Shown here: positions 22,168 through 31,693 of the stretch, piece by piece
How the letters are laid out: each line of letters starts with the position of its first letter
Position numbering within the stretch: position 1 is the first letter of the stretch
NCBI GenBank assembly: GCA_016841875.1
Contig: JAENYG010000009.1
Coordinates: forward strand, 62,001 to 126,000
DNA: 64,000 nucleotides
Direction: 5' to 3'
Origin: Syntrophomonas sp.
GTDB lineage: Bacteria > Bacillota > Syntrophomonadia > Syntrophomonadales > Syntrophomonadaceae
Made by a program: the position numbers and the translations under genes
The notes under the pieces: model-generated
What the model was told of the DNA's origin: nothing
Databases searched by the model: none
Seen by the model: the letters and a program-made list of their open reading frames with translations, nothing else

Positions 22168-23664
22168 TTGTTTAAGGGGAAAGTAAGAGTTTACGTTGGG
22201 GTTTTGTTGATAGTTATCGCTATTTTAGCTGGAGTTGGCGGATATTTTTACCAGCAATTCTTCCTATCAGATAAGTTTCTGCCTGGTGTTAAAATTGCGG
22301 GAATATCAGTTCAGGGTTGTTCTCCGGAAGAGGTCAAGCAGAAATTGCAGTCATATCTGGATAATGCTTATGCCATACCGATTGTATTTTATGCTGATGA
22401 TTATCAGTTTAGCACGGTAATGCGAGATGTATGCAAGCAGGTCAATGCCAGCCAAGCAGTAGAAAAAATATTTCAAGAGGAAAGAGATCGGGATATACTA
22501 TCTAAAATAACCAATCTCAACGGGTCCAGGGAATATGATTATTCGGTACCGGTATCCTGTGATAGTGCATTTAAGCAGGAGATGCTGAACACGTGGAACG
22601 AAATACTGGGGCAAGAAGCGGTTGATGCCGAGCTTGATATGGATCCCAGCCAGGGGCTGGTGGTTATTCCCGAAGTTAGCGGCCGGACAGTAGACATAAC
22701 GGCAACTTTTAAGCAGATTCCCAGTCAGTGGGGAGGGCTGGAGCCGATAAAAGCAAAAATAACCATAATCGAACAATCACCGGAAGTTACCGCTAAGGAT
22801 CTTGAAGTTATGGGTGAACTGGCCTCGTATATTACCTGGTATAAGGTAGCTGAAATAGATAGGAGCCACAATCTTACCAGAGCAGCCAACTTGATCAATG
22901 GCAGCATAGTAAGACCGGGAAAAGAATTTTCATTTAATAAAACTGTAGGTCCACGTACCCTGGCCACAGGTTTTCGGGATGCCCCGGTGATCGTAGGCGA
23001 TACTCTGGAACCCGGACTGGGAGGGGGAATATGCCAGGTATCTTCTACCCTATATAACGCGTGTCTCCTGGCTGGATTGGATATAGTTGAAAGACATAAT
23101 CATGGACTGGCAGTATCCTATGTACCGCTCGGTTTGGATGCTACAGTTGCTTATGGAGCCAGCGATTTTCGCTTCAAGAATAATACCGATTATCCGGTAT
23201 ATATTAGGGTCTTGGCGGGGGGCGGAAAGCTAAGCATAAATATATACGGACATCTCGAATATAAGAAAAATATCAAGACCAGTCATGTTGTAGATGAGAT
23301 CATCCCGTTCGAATATCGGGATGAAATTGATCCTGAAATAAAAACGGGTGAGAGCCGGGTAGACCATAAAGGTTTTCCCGGGTATGTAGTCAGGTCTTTC
23401 CGCGCTTATTATGATAATGCCGAGCAGCTGATAAGCAGTGAAATGCTGGCACTGGACAGATATAAACCTTTTGATGAAATCACCTATGTAGGGCCTCCCG
23501 GAGCAGAAGAAATAATAGACCCGCTTGAACCCCCGGTAGATGGTGAAACCGATATTGAAGGGGATAATCAAGATGAGGATCAGGATAGTGATATTCCGGA
23601 GGCTGAACCTGAAGCGGACAATGATGGAGATCCGCAGATAGAGGGACAGCCTGAAGATAGTTAA
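22168..23664 (+). CDS. VanW-family protein with N-terminal peptidoglycan-binding-4-like region
   Basis: 498 residues, TTG start after GGGGGATGGGC. One N-terminal membrane helix at residues 7-27, the rest extracytoplasmic. Residues of about 40-210 resemble the PG_binding_4/YoaR-type repeat region. Residues 235-365 are the VanW domain with GKEFSFNKTVGPRT, PGLGGGICQVSSTLYNA and ERHNHGLAV, now regarded as a wall-associated enzyme-like domain with a conserved Cys and His. The last 50 residues are an acidic, low-complexity D/E/P/G tail. VanW was first noted in vancomycin clusters, but most homologues lie outside them and the reaction is not established. A second VanW protein is at 36666. Confidence 0.87.
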   Translation: MFKGKVRVYVGVLLIVIAILAGVGGYFYQQFFLSDKFLPGVKIAGISVQGCSPEEVKQKLQSYLDNAYAIPIVFYADDYQFSTVMRDVCKQVNASQAVEKIFQEERDRDILSKITNLNGSREYDYSVPVSCDSAFKQEMLNTWNEILGQEAVDAELDMDPSQGLVVIPEVSGRTVDITATFKQIPSQWGGLEPIKAKITIIEQSPEVTAKDLEVMGELASYITWYKVAEIDRSHNLTRAANLINGSIVRPGKEFSFNKTVGPRTLATGFRDAPVIVGDTLEPGLGGGICQVSSTLYNACLLAGLDIVERHNHGLAVSYVPLGLDATVAYGASDFRFKNNTDYPVYIRVLAGGGKLSINIYGHLEYKKNIKTSHVVDEIIPFEYRDEIDPEIKTGESRVDHKGFPGYVVRSFRAYYDNAEQLISSEMLALDRYKPFDEITYVGPPGAEEIIDPLEPPVDGETDIEGDNQDEDQDSDIPEAEPEADNDGDPQIEGQPEDS

Positions 23665-23696
23665 GTAAAAAGCATCCTGGAGAAAGGTGTAAAGAA

Positions 23697-24737
23697 GTGA
23701 GTGAGTTAAAGCTGATGATGAATCAAAAAGTGACCCGGGTGGTTATGATACTCATATTATTACTGGTTGGACTCACATTGACCGGTTATTACATATTGTT
23801 GATGCAACTTGATCCAGTCGATCCTGGAGATAATACCTGTATAGACATTAGAATAGCCGAAAACAATACTGCCAGTCAGGTGGCAGAGCTTCTTTACAGC
23901 AACCGGCTTATCCGGAATGAAACTTTATTTTTAGCCTATTGCCGCCATAAAGGTTTGGACAGCAGCTTAAAAGCAGGGCACTATCAATTCAACCGCAGCC
24001 AATCGTTACGGGAAATAGCAGCAGATATCTCGGTGGGGAAAGTAGTTACCATCGCTTTCACCATACCAGAAGGATACACGGTGGACAAAATAGGAGAACT
24101 GCTGGTTGAAAAGGACATCTGTACCATCGAGGAATGGCAGCAAGCGATAAATACGGATTACAATTACGAATTTCTTCAGTTGGCTGATCCGGGGGAAGGT
24201 AAATCTTATCTGGAAGGCTTTCTGTTTCCGGATACTTATGTGATAGCTGAAGACACTAGTGCCGCTGAAATCGTAAATGCCATGCTGGGCAATTTTGAAA
24301 AGCTTTGGGCCGAAGAATTTGAACAGCAGGCTTTGGATCACGGTATGAATGTCTATGATACCATTATCATTGCATCGATGATTGAGAAAGAAGCTATGGC
24401 CGATGATGAAAGAAAGACTATTTCCGGAGTTATAAAAAATCGCCTGGAAAAAGGCATGCTGTTGCAGATCGATGCTACCGTTTTATATATACTGAACAAT
24501 GATGAAAAAGACATCATTTATTATGAAGATCTGGAGATTGATTCACCTTATAATACCTACCTATATTCCGGACTTCCCCAGGCACCTATTGCCTGTCCAG
24601 GTAAGGCGGCTATTGATGCGGCTTTAAACCCGGAGCAGCATGAATATTTATATTACGTAGCCCGGGGAGATGGAAGCCACCAATTCAGCAAAACCTACAG
24701 TGAACATTTACAGGCGAAAGCATGTTACATAGAATAA
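23697..24737 (+). CDS. mltG: Endolytic murein transglycosylase
   Basis: 346 residues, GTG start after AAAGGTGTAAAGAA. Membrane-bound lytic transglycosylase that cuts nascent glycan strands and sets their length. Membrane helix at 14-34, a LysM-like subdomain around 45-115, and the YceG catalytic core at 120-340. The catalytic Glu is in the SMIEKEA block near 222-228. GLPQAPIACPGKAAIDAAL and the YYVARGDGSH.FSKTY block near the C-terminus are family signatures. It follows the VanW gene by 32 bp, which suggests joint expression of two wall-remodelling proteins. Confidence 0.93.
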   Translation: MSELKLMMNQKVTRVVMILILLLVGLTLTGYYILLMQLDPVDPGDNTCIDIRIAENNTASQVAELLYSNRLIRNETLFLAYCRHKGLDSSLKAGHYQFNRSQSLREIAADISVGKVVTIAFTIPEGYTVDKIGELLVEKDICTIEEWQQAINTDYNYEFLQLADPGEGKSYLEGFLFPDTYVIAEDTSAAEIVNAMLGNFEKLWAEEFEQQALDHGMNVYDTIIIASMIEKEAMADDERKTISGVIKNRLEKGMLLQIDATVLYILNNDEKDIIYYEDLEIDSPYNTYLYSGLPQAPIACPGKAAIDAALNPEQHEYLYYVARGDGSHQFSKTYSEHLQAKACYIE

Positions 24738-24813
24738 GTGCATAAAAGGGAGTGAGGAAGGTGGTAAGGGGGTCATTATCCCTACTTCCCTATTTATTGA
24801 GGAGGCCCTGCTT

Positions 24814-26037
24814 ATGAGACGCCCTGAACTAGTACTGCCAGCAGGAGATCTGGAAAAATTAAAAACCGCCTGTTTGTTCGGAGCAGATGCCGTTTACCTG
24901 GGTGGTAAGGAATACAGCCTGCGTGCCTATGCGGGGAATTTGAGTATGCCTCAGATTGAGGAGGGGCTTGAATTTGCCCATGCCCGACAAAAAAAGGTCT
25001 ACACAGCTGTCAATGTACTGGCCCGCAACCATGATTTAGTACAATTACCCGGATATCTGCAGCAGCTGGCTGCTGTTGGTGTAGATGGTCTGATAATTTC
25101 GGACCCGGGGGTGATGAAAATAGCCTCCCGGTATGCTCCGCAGCTGCCGGTTACCATAAGCACCCAGGCCAGTGTGAGCAATTATGAAACCGCTCGATTT
25201 TACAGTGAGCTGGGAGCAAAAAGAATCGTACTGGCACGTGAGCTTAGCTTGGAGGAGATAATAGAGATAAAAAGCAAGGCAGAGGTGGAGATAGAAATCT
25301 TTGTTCATGGAGCAATGTGTGTTTCCTATTCAGGCCGCTGCTTGTTATCATACTACATGGCGGGCAGGAGCGGCAATCGGGGAGAATGTGCTCATCCCTG
25401 TCGTTATTCATATACATTGATGGAAGAGAAGCGAGCAGGAGAATATTTTCCCATTCATGAGGATGAAAAAGGAACCTATATATTAAATTCGCGGGATCTC
25501 TGTCTTATAGAATATATTCCCCAACTAATAGAGGCCGGTATAGATGCTTTTAAAGTTGAGGGCAGAATGAAAAGTCCTTTATATGTAGCGAGTGCAGCTT
25601 CCACTTATCGTAGTGCTATAGATCAGTATGCGGCTGATGGATGTGAATTCACCGAGGAAGAAATCAATACCTGGGTCAATGAGCTTTCCAGTACTGCTAC
25701 CAGACCCTTTACCAATGGTTTTTTGGAAGGAGAATCTCCATTACTCCAGGACATCAATAAAAATACTCAGCATATGAGAGTTGATTTTTGCGGAATAGTA
25801 AAAGATTACGATTCTAAAAGAAAAATGTTGGAGATCGAACAGCGAGCTAATTTTGGGCCGGGTGAGGATATGGAAATCATGCTGCCTGGACAGGGGGTCA
25901 AGAAGCTGGAGATATACTCTATGTATGATAAAGAAGGACAGGAAATAGACCGGGCCCGGCACCCCAGGCAAAGAGTATTGATTCCCAGCTCTGAGCCGGT
26001 GCCAGAAAGTTCCATACTGAGAAGGGCAGGTGCCTAA
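24814..26037 (+). CDS. U32 family peptidase / tRNA hydroxylation-type protein
   Basis: 407 residues, ATG after GAGGAGGCCCTGCTT. The U32 signature EIFVHGAMCVSYSGRCLLS is near residue 166, and the Cys-rich RGECAHPCR follows near 195. Together these give four cysteines likely to bind an Fe-S cluster. U32 members include collagenase-annotated proteases and, more recently, TrhP/RlhA-type tRNA and rRNA hydroxylation factors. Its position after mltG is typical of the YrrN/YrrO (TrhP-like) branch. A role in tRNA U34 hydroxylation is therefore more likely than proteolysis, but this is inference. The stop overlaps the DUF4911 start. Confidence 0.87.
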   Translation: MRRPELVLPAGDLEKLKTACLFGADAVYLGGKEYSLRAYAGNLSMPQIEEGLEFAHARQKKVYTAVNVLARNHDLVQLPGYLQQLAAVGVDGLIISDPGVMKIASRYAPQLPVTISTQASVSNYETARFYSELGAKRIVLARELSLEEIIEIKSKAEVEIEIFVHGAMCVSYSGRCLLSYYMAGRSGNRGECAHPCRYSYTLMEEKRAGEYFPIHEDEKGTYILNSRDLCLIEYIPQLIEAGIDAFKVEGRMKSPLYVASAASTYRSAIDQYAADGCEFTEEEINTWVNELSSTATRPFTNGFLEGESPLLQDINKNTQHMRVDFCGIVKDYDSKRKMLEIEQRANFGPGEDMEIMLPGQGVKKLEIYSMYDKEGQEIDRARHPRQRVLIPSSEPVPESSILRRAGA

Positions 26038-26245
26038 AATAAAGAACGACATATATGCCAGGGTAGCGGTAAAAGATATAGACCTGTTGACCAAAATTAT
26101 AGAAGCCTACGAACATCTCGGTATTGTTTCCACCATCAGCCAGAGGGAAGGGACTGTAATTATCAGGGGCACTGTGGATACCAGACCTGAGCTTCTCGAC
26201 ATACTCACCACCTTACCATTTCCGGTAGAAATAATCGATAATTAA
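26030..26245 (+). CDS. DUF4911 domain protein
   Basis: 71 residues, GTG start at 26030, overlapping the U32 stop by 8 nt. It resembles a small ACT/ferredoxin-like alpha-beta domain: VKDIDLLTKIIEAYEHLGIVS, then REGTVIIRGTV and ELLDILTTLPF. DUF4911 proteins of this length follow U32 peptidase genes in several Clostridia; the function is unknown. Strong overlap suggests obligate co-translation with the U32 protein, and a partner role (for example sensing or regulation) is inferred. Confidence 0.75.
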   Translation: MPKIKNDIYARVAVKDIDLLTKIIEAYEHLGIVSTISQREGTVIIRGTVDTRPELLDILTTLPFPVEIIDN

Positions 26246-26254
26246 CAGTATAAC

Positions 26255-26302
26255 AACCTCCTTGACAGCCAATTATACAAATATAGGCTTTACAAGGAGG
26301 TT
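26255..26302 (+). promoter_or_regulatory. Inverted repeat covering the PBP ribosome binding site
   Basis: AACCTCCTTG (26255-26264) is an exact complement of CAAGGAGGTT (26293-26302), which is the Shine-Dalgarno of the TTG start at 26308. If both arms are on one transcript, initiation would be masked. The left arm overlaps a TTGACA (26262-26267), so a promoter starting inside the loop would escape the block. Confidence 0.5.
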
Positions 26303-26307
26303 CTCTT

Positions 26308-28023
26308 TTGATTAACAAGTACCGTATTGCCGGTCTGATGTGTGTTTTTTTGGTTATATTCCTGTTTTTATCAGGCGCTATAGCCTACTACCAGCTGGTC
26401 AAGGGACCTGTCATAGCCAGAGAAGCAGCGGCTATGAGAAACAAACAGATAGAGATCAAAGAATGGTCCCGGGGTGAAATTTACGATCGTAATCATCTGC
26501 TTTTAACGGAAAGTATAACCTCTACTGCCCTTTATTGCCTTCCCGGGGATATAAAAGTCAGCAGCAGCATGGCAGCTAATGAAGAACAAAGAATTGCTGA
26601 TGCTGCAAAAATCCTGGCCGCCTGTCTTAAACATACCAACAGCACAGAAATTAAAAAAAGACTTGAGGAAGCCAATGCAGCCAGGGGAAGTATTATCAGA
26701 ATTGCGGCAGATCTTGAGCAGCAGGAAATCGAGGCTATTAATGATTCAGGTCTTAGCGGGGTAATAGTTGCCCCCGTTTTAAAAAGATATAGAAATGATG
26801 GTTTTTGCGCCCACCTGCTGGGTTATGTAGGTAAAGGTGAAGATAGTTCAGGAAAAGCAGGGTTAGAGAAACTGTATAATGATGTCCTGGAAGGGAGTGA
26901 ACCTGGACAGGAGATAGTATCAGTACAGGATGCACGTGGAATCACCATTCAGGGACTAATGTTTCGAATGCGGCAGGAGCAGGATAGTGAAAAAAGCTGT
27001 CTGGTTTTGACCATAGACAGCCGGGTACAGGAGCTGGTTGAAAAGGCCATGAATGAAAAGGTGTCAAAAGGCGCAGTCGTAGTTTTAGACGTCAGCACCA
27101 AAGAAGTCCTGGCTATGGCCAGCAGGCCAACTTTTGATCCTTATGCAGATATAGAACAATTGATTGAGAATGACGGGCGCAGTATCCTTACTAACCGGGC
27201 CTTAAGCAGGTATCATCCCGGATCTATTTTTAAGATACTGGTTGCTTCGGCAGCCCTGGAGGAAAAAGCAGTTGGATTGGATGATGAATTTTTTTGCCCG
27301 GGCAGCTACAAATTTTCTGAGGATCTTTCCATTTCCTGCTGGAAGGAAGAAGGGCATGGAAAGTTGACTTTCCCGGAGGCATTTGCCATGTCGTGCAATC
27401 CTTCCTTTATTGAGATAGGATTGAGGCTAAACAGGAACCGGCTCTTGGATTATGTCGAGAAATTTCATATAACTGATGAAACTCTTTTGGGTTATAACGG
27501 TGACAGAGATTATTCTTATGTAAACATCGAACCGGTGAAACCGGCTCTGGCTAATGCCTGTCTGGGGCAGCAGGGGGTTATGCTTACCCCCCTGGAGATT
27601 GCTTCAATGGTTGCGACTATAGCTGATAACGGTAAATGGGCACCACCATCGCTGGTCCGCTATTCGGTAGATAAGCAAGGAGTAAAAACATCCCTGGACA
27701 ATCCCGATAAAGAACAGGTGATCAGCGAGAAAACGGCTCGGATAGTGCAGGATTTGATGATAAAGACCGTAAAAGAAGGTACGGGAAAAACTGCCGCTCT
27801 GAAGACAGTACAGTCAGCAGGCAAAACCGCTACCAGCCAGGAGGGGATAGTTAAAAATGATGATGAAGAAAGAGAAATTTTGAATACCTGGTTTGCGGGG
27901 TTTTTCCCGGCGGACAAACCCCGCTGGGCGATAGTAGTACTGGTAGAAGATGGAACCTCAGGAGCCGCAGATGCCGCCCCGGTTTTCAAAGAAATAGCCG
28001 AAGGTATGCTGGATATCTATTAA
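26308..28023 (+). CDS. Class B penicillin-binding protein (PBP2/SpoVD-like transpeptidase)
   Basis: 571 residues, TTG start behind CAAGGAGGTTCTCTT. Membrane helix at residues 7-29; dimerisation (pedestal) domain about 50-220; transpeptidase domain 235-570. It cross-links peptidoglycan with catalytic S306 in S-I-F-K309 and S-C-N at 362-364. The third motif reads K506-T-A in place of K-T-G (AGKTATSQ instead of AGKTGTAQ), a conservative but unusual change near the beta-lactam-contacting strand. No PASTA domains. It does not sit in a dcw cluster, so it could be a sporulation-specific or accessory enzyme. Translation may be gated by the hairpin at 26255-26302. Confidence 0.9.
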   Translation: MINKYRIAGLMCVFLVIFLFLSGAIAYYQLVKGPVIAREAAAMRNKQIEIKEWSRGEIYDRNHLLLTESITSTALYCLPGDIKVSSSMAANEEQRIADAAKILAACLKHTNSTEIKKRLEEANAARGSIIRIAADLEQQEIEAINDSGLSGVIVAPVLKRYRNDGFCAHLLGYVGKGEDSSGKAGLEKLYNDVLEGSEPGQEIVSVQDARGITIQGLMFRMRQEQDSEKSCLVLTIDSRVQELVEKAMNEKVSKGAVVVLDVSTKEVLAMASRPTFDPYADIEQLIENDGRSILTNRALSRYHPGSIFKILVASAALEEKAVGLDDEFFCPGSYKFSEDLSISCWKEEGHGKLTFPEAFAMSCNPSFIEIGLRLNRNRLLDYVEKFHITDETLLGYNGDRDYSYVNIEPVKPALANACLGQQGVMLTPLEIASMVATIADNGKWAPPSLVRYSVDKQGVKTSLDNPDKEQVISEKTARIVQDLMIKTVKEGTGKTAALKTVQSAGKTATSQEGIVKNDDEEREILNTWFAGFFPADKPRWAIVVLVEDGTSGAADAAPVFKEIAEGMLDIY

Positions 28024-28033
28024 TTAGGTGGGC

Positions 28034-28281
28034 ATGGGACATTCCATGTAATGGGGACATTCCTGCAACCCAGGAACTCCAAGGTAGGTGTGTCCCCTGA
28101 CCTTAGCCCGAGACTCTCATTCTATTACCCACCATCTGCTAGAACGCCCAAAGAACTCGGGCTCTTAACCTGGTGTGGCCCCTTTCCTTAGCCTGAGACC
28201 CCCAGGTCTATTCCTTCTTTTGATGTAACTAAACCAGCATGTTCCTTGGCTCTTACCCTGGTGTGTCCCCTGACCTTGATT
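28034..28281. repeat. Three imperfect direct repeats upstream of dnaK
   Basis: GGTGTGTCCCCTGACCTTAG-CC occurs at 28087, a diverged form at 28172 and another at 28260, spaced 85 and 88 bp; the last two are also preceded by GGCTCTTA.CCTGG. GGGACATTCC occurs twice (28037, 28054). There is no gene here. The 480-bp gap otherwise contains only the dnaK promoter. Confidence 0.6.
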
Positions 28282-28345
28282 AAATTTAACTTACTCAGCT
28301 GCAAAAAAAAGCATCTAAAATGTTACCAAAAAACCTTGACTATTA

Positions 28346-28374
28346 TTGACTATTGCGCGAAATGCTATTATAAT
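28346..28374 (+). promoter_or_regulatory. Sigma-A promoter of the dnaK operon
   Basis: TTGACT (28346-28351), exactly 17 nt, TATAAT (28369-28374). The start would fall about 125 nt before the dnaK ATG, leaving a long leader. I find no CIRCE (TTAGCACTC-N9-GAGTGCTAA) and no HAIR element, so HrcA or HspR control is not supported by the sequence. Confidence 0.75.
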
Positions 28375-28506
28375 TTAACTTAAGATATCCAATTTGATAC
28401 TTTCATACATGATTATGTAGGGATATTGGCACAGGCAAAAAAACCATTTTAAGGAGTATGATTATTAGGCAATTATTGACAATAGGGAAAAAAGGAGGTT
28501 GACAAT

Positions 28507-30369
28507 ATGCCGAAAGCTGTTGGAATTGACCTGGGTACAACTAATTCAGTTGTAGCAATAATAGAAGGTGGCAACCCCACCGTAATAGTGAACGCCGAAG
28601 GAGCAAGAACTACCCCTTCGGTTGTTGCATTTAAATCTGCTAATGAAAGACTGGTAGGACAGGTAGCCAAGCGGCAGGGGGCTTTAAATCCGGAGAAGAC
28701 TTTTTACTCAGTTAAAAGGTTTATCGGCCGCCGCTACTCGGAAACGGAAAATGAAAGAGAATTAGTACCTTATACTATTACCAAAGGTAAGGATGATTCG
28801 GTACGCTTTAAAGTCGATGAAAAATTCTATTCGCCGGAAGAGATATCTGCTATGGTTCTGCAAAAACTAGTCGAAGATGCCTCTCAATATCTGGGGGAAA
28901 AGATAAGTGATGCAGTTATTACCGTACCTGCTTATTTTAATGATGCCCAGCGACAGGCTACTAAAGATGCAGGAAAAATTGCAGGATTAAATGTGCTGCG
29001 TATTATTAACGAACCTACCGCAGCTTCTCTGGCCTATGGGTTGGATAAGAAGAAAAACGAGACCATACTGGTATTTGACCTGGGAGGAGGCACATTCGAT
29101 GTCTCCATACTGGAAGTCGGAGATGGGGTATTTGAAGTCAAGTCGACCAGTGGTGACACTCACCTGGGAGGCGATAATTTTGATAAAGCCATAGTTAATT
29201 GGATGTCCGAAGAGTATAAAAAGGACTTTGGTATCGACTTGAGGAAAGATAAGCAGGCTTTGCAGCGTCTTACTGAAGCCGCCGAAAAAGCTAAAATGGA
29301 GCTTTCCAGTATGATGGAAACCCATATCAGTCTGCCCTTTATTACCGCAGATGCCAGCGGCCCTCAGCACCTGGACATGAAATTGACCCGGGCAAAATTT
29401 GAAGATTTAATACATGATCTTTTGGAACGCCTGCGGGAGCCGGTTGAAAATGCTATTAAAGATGCCGGGCTTACCGCCGTAGACATAGAAGAAGTGATCC
29501 TGGTAGGAGGTTCTACCCGCATTCCAGGTGTACAAAAAGTGGTTGAAGAGATAACCGGCAAAAAACCTAACATGGGAGTTAATCCGGATGAAGTAGTTGC
29601 TGTTGGCGCAGCTATCCAGGCCGGGGTACTGGCGGGAGAAGTGAAAAACGTAGTCCTGCTGGATGTCACTCCCTTATCTCTGGGGGTAGAAACTATGGGA
29701 GGGATCATGACTAAAATCATAGAGAGAAATACTACCATACCTGTGAGAAGAAGCGAAGTATTTTCAACCGCGGAGGATAACCAGCCGGCGGTGGATATAC
29801 ATGTTCTTCAAGGAGAACGTGAAATGGCGGTGGACAATCGTACTCTGGGTCAGTTTAAACTGGAGGGTATCCCTCTGGCCGCCCGGGGTTTGCCACAGAT
29901 AGAAGTAACCTTTGATATAGACGCCAATGGTATCTTAAAGGTGAGTGCCAAAGATAAAAGCAGCGGCAAGGAACAGACGGTTACTATCAGTGGTTCATCC
30001 AACCTGGATGAAGCTCAAATCGATCGCATGGTCAAAGACGCTGAGAAATTCCAGGAAGAAGACCGCAGAAAAAAGGAGCAAAGTGAGAAATTGAATGCAG
30101 CCGATGCGGCAGTTTATCGGGTAGAAAGGCTGTTGAAGGAAAATGATGCCGGTCTGCCAGCTGGGGAAAAGGCAAAAGTTGAAAAAGTAATGGAAGAACT
30201 TAAAGAAGCTATAAAAGAAAATGCTTCCGCAGATAGAATCGATCAGCTTATCTCCGACATGGAGACAGCAGCGCAGGTCTTATGCCAGCAGGGAAAAACC
30301 GAATCAACTGCAAATCAGGGCAGTGAGCCGGGAGACGAGGTAATAGATGCTGAGTATGAGGAAAACTAA
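28507..30369 (+). CDS. dnaK: Hsp70 chaperone DnaK
   Basis: 620 residues, full length. ATP-dependent chaperone. The N-terminal ATPase begins [12 protein letters not shown], with the phosphate-2 loop [14 protein letters not shown] near 193 and the adenosine motif [11 protein letters not shown] near 330. Substrate-binding domain from about 385, and a helical lid with the charged VIDAEYEE terminus at the end. AAAAAAGGAGG precedes the ATG. It heads an operon with dnaJ (29-nt gap), cbpM and clpB. Usual Firmicute partners hrcA and grpE are missing next to it, which suggests either a second dnaK locus or a split operon. Confidence 0.96.
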   Translation: MPKAVGIDLGTTNSVVAIIEGGNPTVIVNAEGARTTPSVVAFKSANERLVGQVAKRQGALNPEKTFYSVKRFIGRRYSETENERELVPYTITKGKDDSVRFKVDEKFYSPEEISAMVLQKLVEDASQYLGEKISDAVITVPAYFNDAQRQATKDAGKIAGLNVLRIINEPTAASLAYGLDKKKNETILVFDLGGGTFDVSILEVGDGVFEVKSTSGDTHLGGDNFDKAIVNWMSEEYKKDFGIDLRKDKQALQRLTEAAEKAKMELSSMMETHISLPFITADASGPQHLDMKLTRAKFEDLIHDLLERLREPVENAIKDAGLTAVDIEEVILVGGSTRIPGVQKVVEEITGKKPNMGVNPDEVVAVGAAIQAGVLAGEVKNVVLLDVTPLSLGVETMGGIMTKIIERNTTIPVRRSEVFSTAEDNQPAVDIHVLQGEREMAVDNRTLGQFKLEGIPLAARGLPQIEVTFDIDANGILKVSAKDKSSGKEQTVTISGSSNLDEAQIDRMVKDAEKFQEEDRRKKEQSEKLNAADAAVYRVERLLKENDAGLPAGEKAKVEKVMEELKEAIKENASADRIDQLISDMETAAQVLCQQGKTESTANQGSEPGDEVIDAEYEEN

Positions 30370-30398
30370 AAGAGAAATAATAACGGAGGCTGTTTAAC

Positions 30399-31400
30399 AT
30401 GGCAGTACAATATCAGGATTATTATGAGGTTCTAGGTGTGGGGAGAGATGCCGAGGCCAAAGATATCAAAGCAGCTTATAGAAAACTGGCTCGCAAATGG
30501 CACCCGGACCTGCATACGGGGAAGAAAAAAAAGGACGAAGCGGAAGAAAAATTCAAACAAATCAATGAAGCTTATGAGGTCCTGAGCAACCCGGAAAACC
30601 GGGAGAAATATGATCGCCTAGGGAAAAACTGGCGTAATGGGGATAATTTCACCCCCCCACCTGATTGGGGGGAGGGAGTTCGTTATTACAGTACCGGTGA
30701 TGGTGACATGGGCGGATTTAGTGATTTCTTTGAAACTCTTTTCGGTGCCGGTGGCAGAAGGACAGCCGGACCGGATATGGGAGGGTTTAATAGCAGACCA
30801 ATGCGGGGGCAGGATATAGAAAGCGAAATCGAAGTTACTCTGGAAGAGGCTTATCATGGCGGTACTCGCTCCATTAGTCTTTCCTCCAGCAAAGCCTGTT
30901 CAGCATGCCAGGGACGCGGAATCGTGGATCGCGGATTCTGCAGCCGGTGTGGCGGCACAGGCAGCATACCTGAGAGGAAAAACCTGGAAGTAAAAATTCC
31001 CTCCGGGGTGGGTGAAGGCAGTATAATACGACTCAAGAATCAAGGGGGAGAGGGCTATGCAGGAGGAGCCAGGGGTGACCTGCACTTGAAAGTGCGTATC
31101 AGCCCTCATCCGATATTTACAGTTAAAGGCAGTGACCTGGAATCGGAAGTTGTGGTAATGCCCGAACAGGCTGTGATAGGTGACAAGATCAGTGCAGTTA
31201 CCATTGATGGTAATGTGAATGTTACGATCCCCCCGGGAAGTCATAGTGGACGAAAGATGCGCCTCAAAGGAAAAGGAATGCCCAAAAAGGGAGGCGGACG
31301 CGGGGATCACTATCTAGTAGTGAAGATCGATATACCACGGGACCTAACGGAAGAGGAAAAGCAGTTATATGCCAGTTTAAAGGACTTGCGAAGGAAGTAG
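30399..31400 (+). CDS. dnaJ: J-domain co-chaperone with a half zinc finger (DnaJ/CbpA type)
   Basis: 333 residues, shorter than canonical DnaJ (about 375). J domain at 7-75 with HPD at 35-37, then a G/F-rich linker (about 95-130), then the substrate-binding C-terminal domains. Canonical type I DnaJ has four CxxCxGxG units that bind two zinc ions. Only two remain here: C167-S-A-C170-Q-G-R-G and C181-S-R-C184-G-G-T-G. This is intermediate between DnaJ and the zinc-free CbpA. It stimulates DnaK ATPase and delivers substrates. The next gene encodes a CbpM-like modulator, which in E. coli binds the J domain of CbpA. Confidence 0.9.
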   Translation: MAVQYQDYYEVLGVGRDAEAKDIKAAYRKLARKWHPDLHTGKKKKDEAEEKFKQINEAYEVLSNPENREKYDRLGKNWRNGDNFTPPPDWGEGVRYYSTGDGDMGGFSDFFETLFGAGGRRTAGPDMGGFNSRPMRGQDIESEIEVTLEEAYHGGTRSISLSSSKACSACQGRGIVDRGFCSRCGGTGSIPERKNLEVKIPSGVGEGSIIRLKNQGGEGYAGGARGDLHLKVRISPHPIFTVKGSDLESEVVVMPEQAVIGDKISAVTIDGNVNVTIPPGSHSGRKMRLKGKGMPKKGGGRGDHYLVVKIDIPRDLTEEEKQLYASLKDLRRK

Positions 31401-31410
31401 GGGTATAGAT

Positions 31411-31692
31411 ATGAGAATGCTAAGGATATATTACCATACCGCTCATGACAAACTCCCGATTTCCGAACTGGATATCCACCCGGACTTCCTGGATATGCTT
31501 GAGGAATTAGGGATAGTAGATATCAAAGATAATTATATTGAATCTCAGGACAGCCGGCGCTTGTACAAAATGCTGCGCCTGAAAGAATTCCTGGGGGTCA
31601 ATCTTAATGGAGCAGCGGTTATTGTTGATTTGCTGCAGAGAATAGAAGAGCTGGAAGAGGAAATTGAGCGTTTAAAAAGAGAGGTGAGATAG
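31411..31692 (+). CDS. cbpM: CbpM-like J-domain modulator (MerR-fold)
   Basis: 93 residues. It has the winged-helix MerR-like pattern of CbpM/HspR relatives: an N-terminal recognition region ([18 protein letters not shown]), [20 protein letters not shown], and a C-terminal coiled coil ([20 protein letters not shown]). In E. coli CbpM inhibits the CbpA co-chaperone by binding its J domain. In Thermus the equivalent slot holds dafA, and in Actinobacteria the repressor HspR. A DNA-binding role is therefore possible, but no HspR operator is visible upstream of dnaK. It is followed by clpB with only 1 nt between. Confidence 0.8.
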   Translation: MRMLRIYYHTAHDKLPISELDIHPDFLDMLEELGIVDIKDNYIESQDSRRLYKMLRLKEFLGVNLNGAAVIVDLLQRIEELEEEIERLKREVR

Positions 31693-31693
31693 G

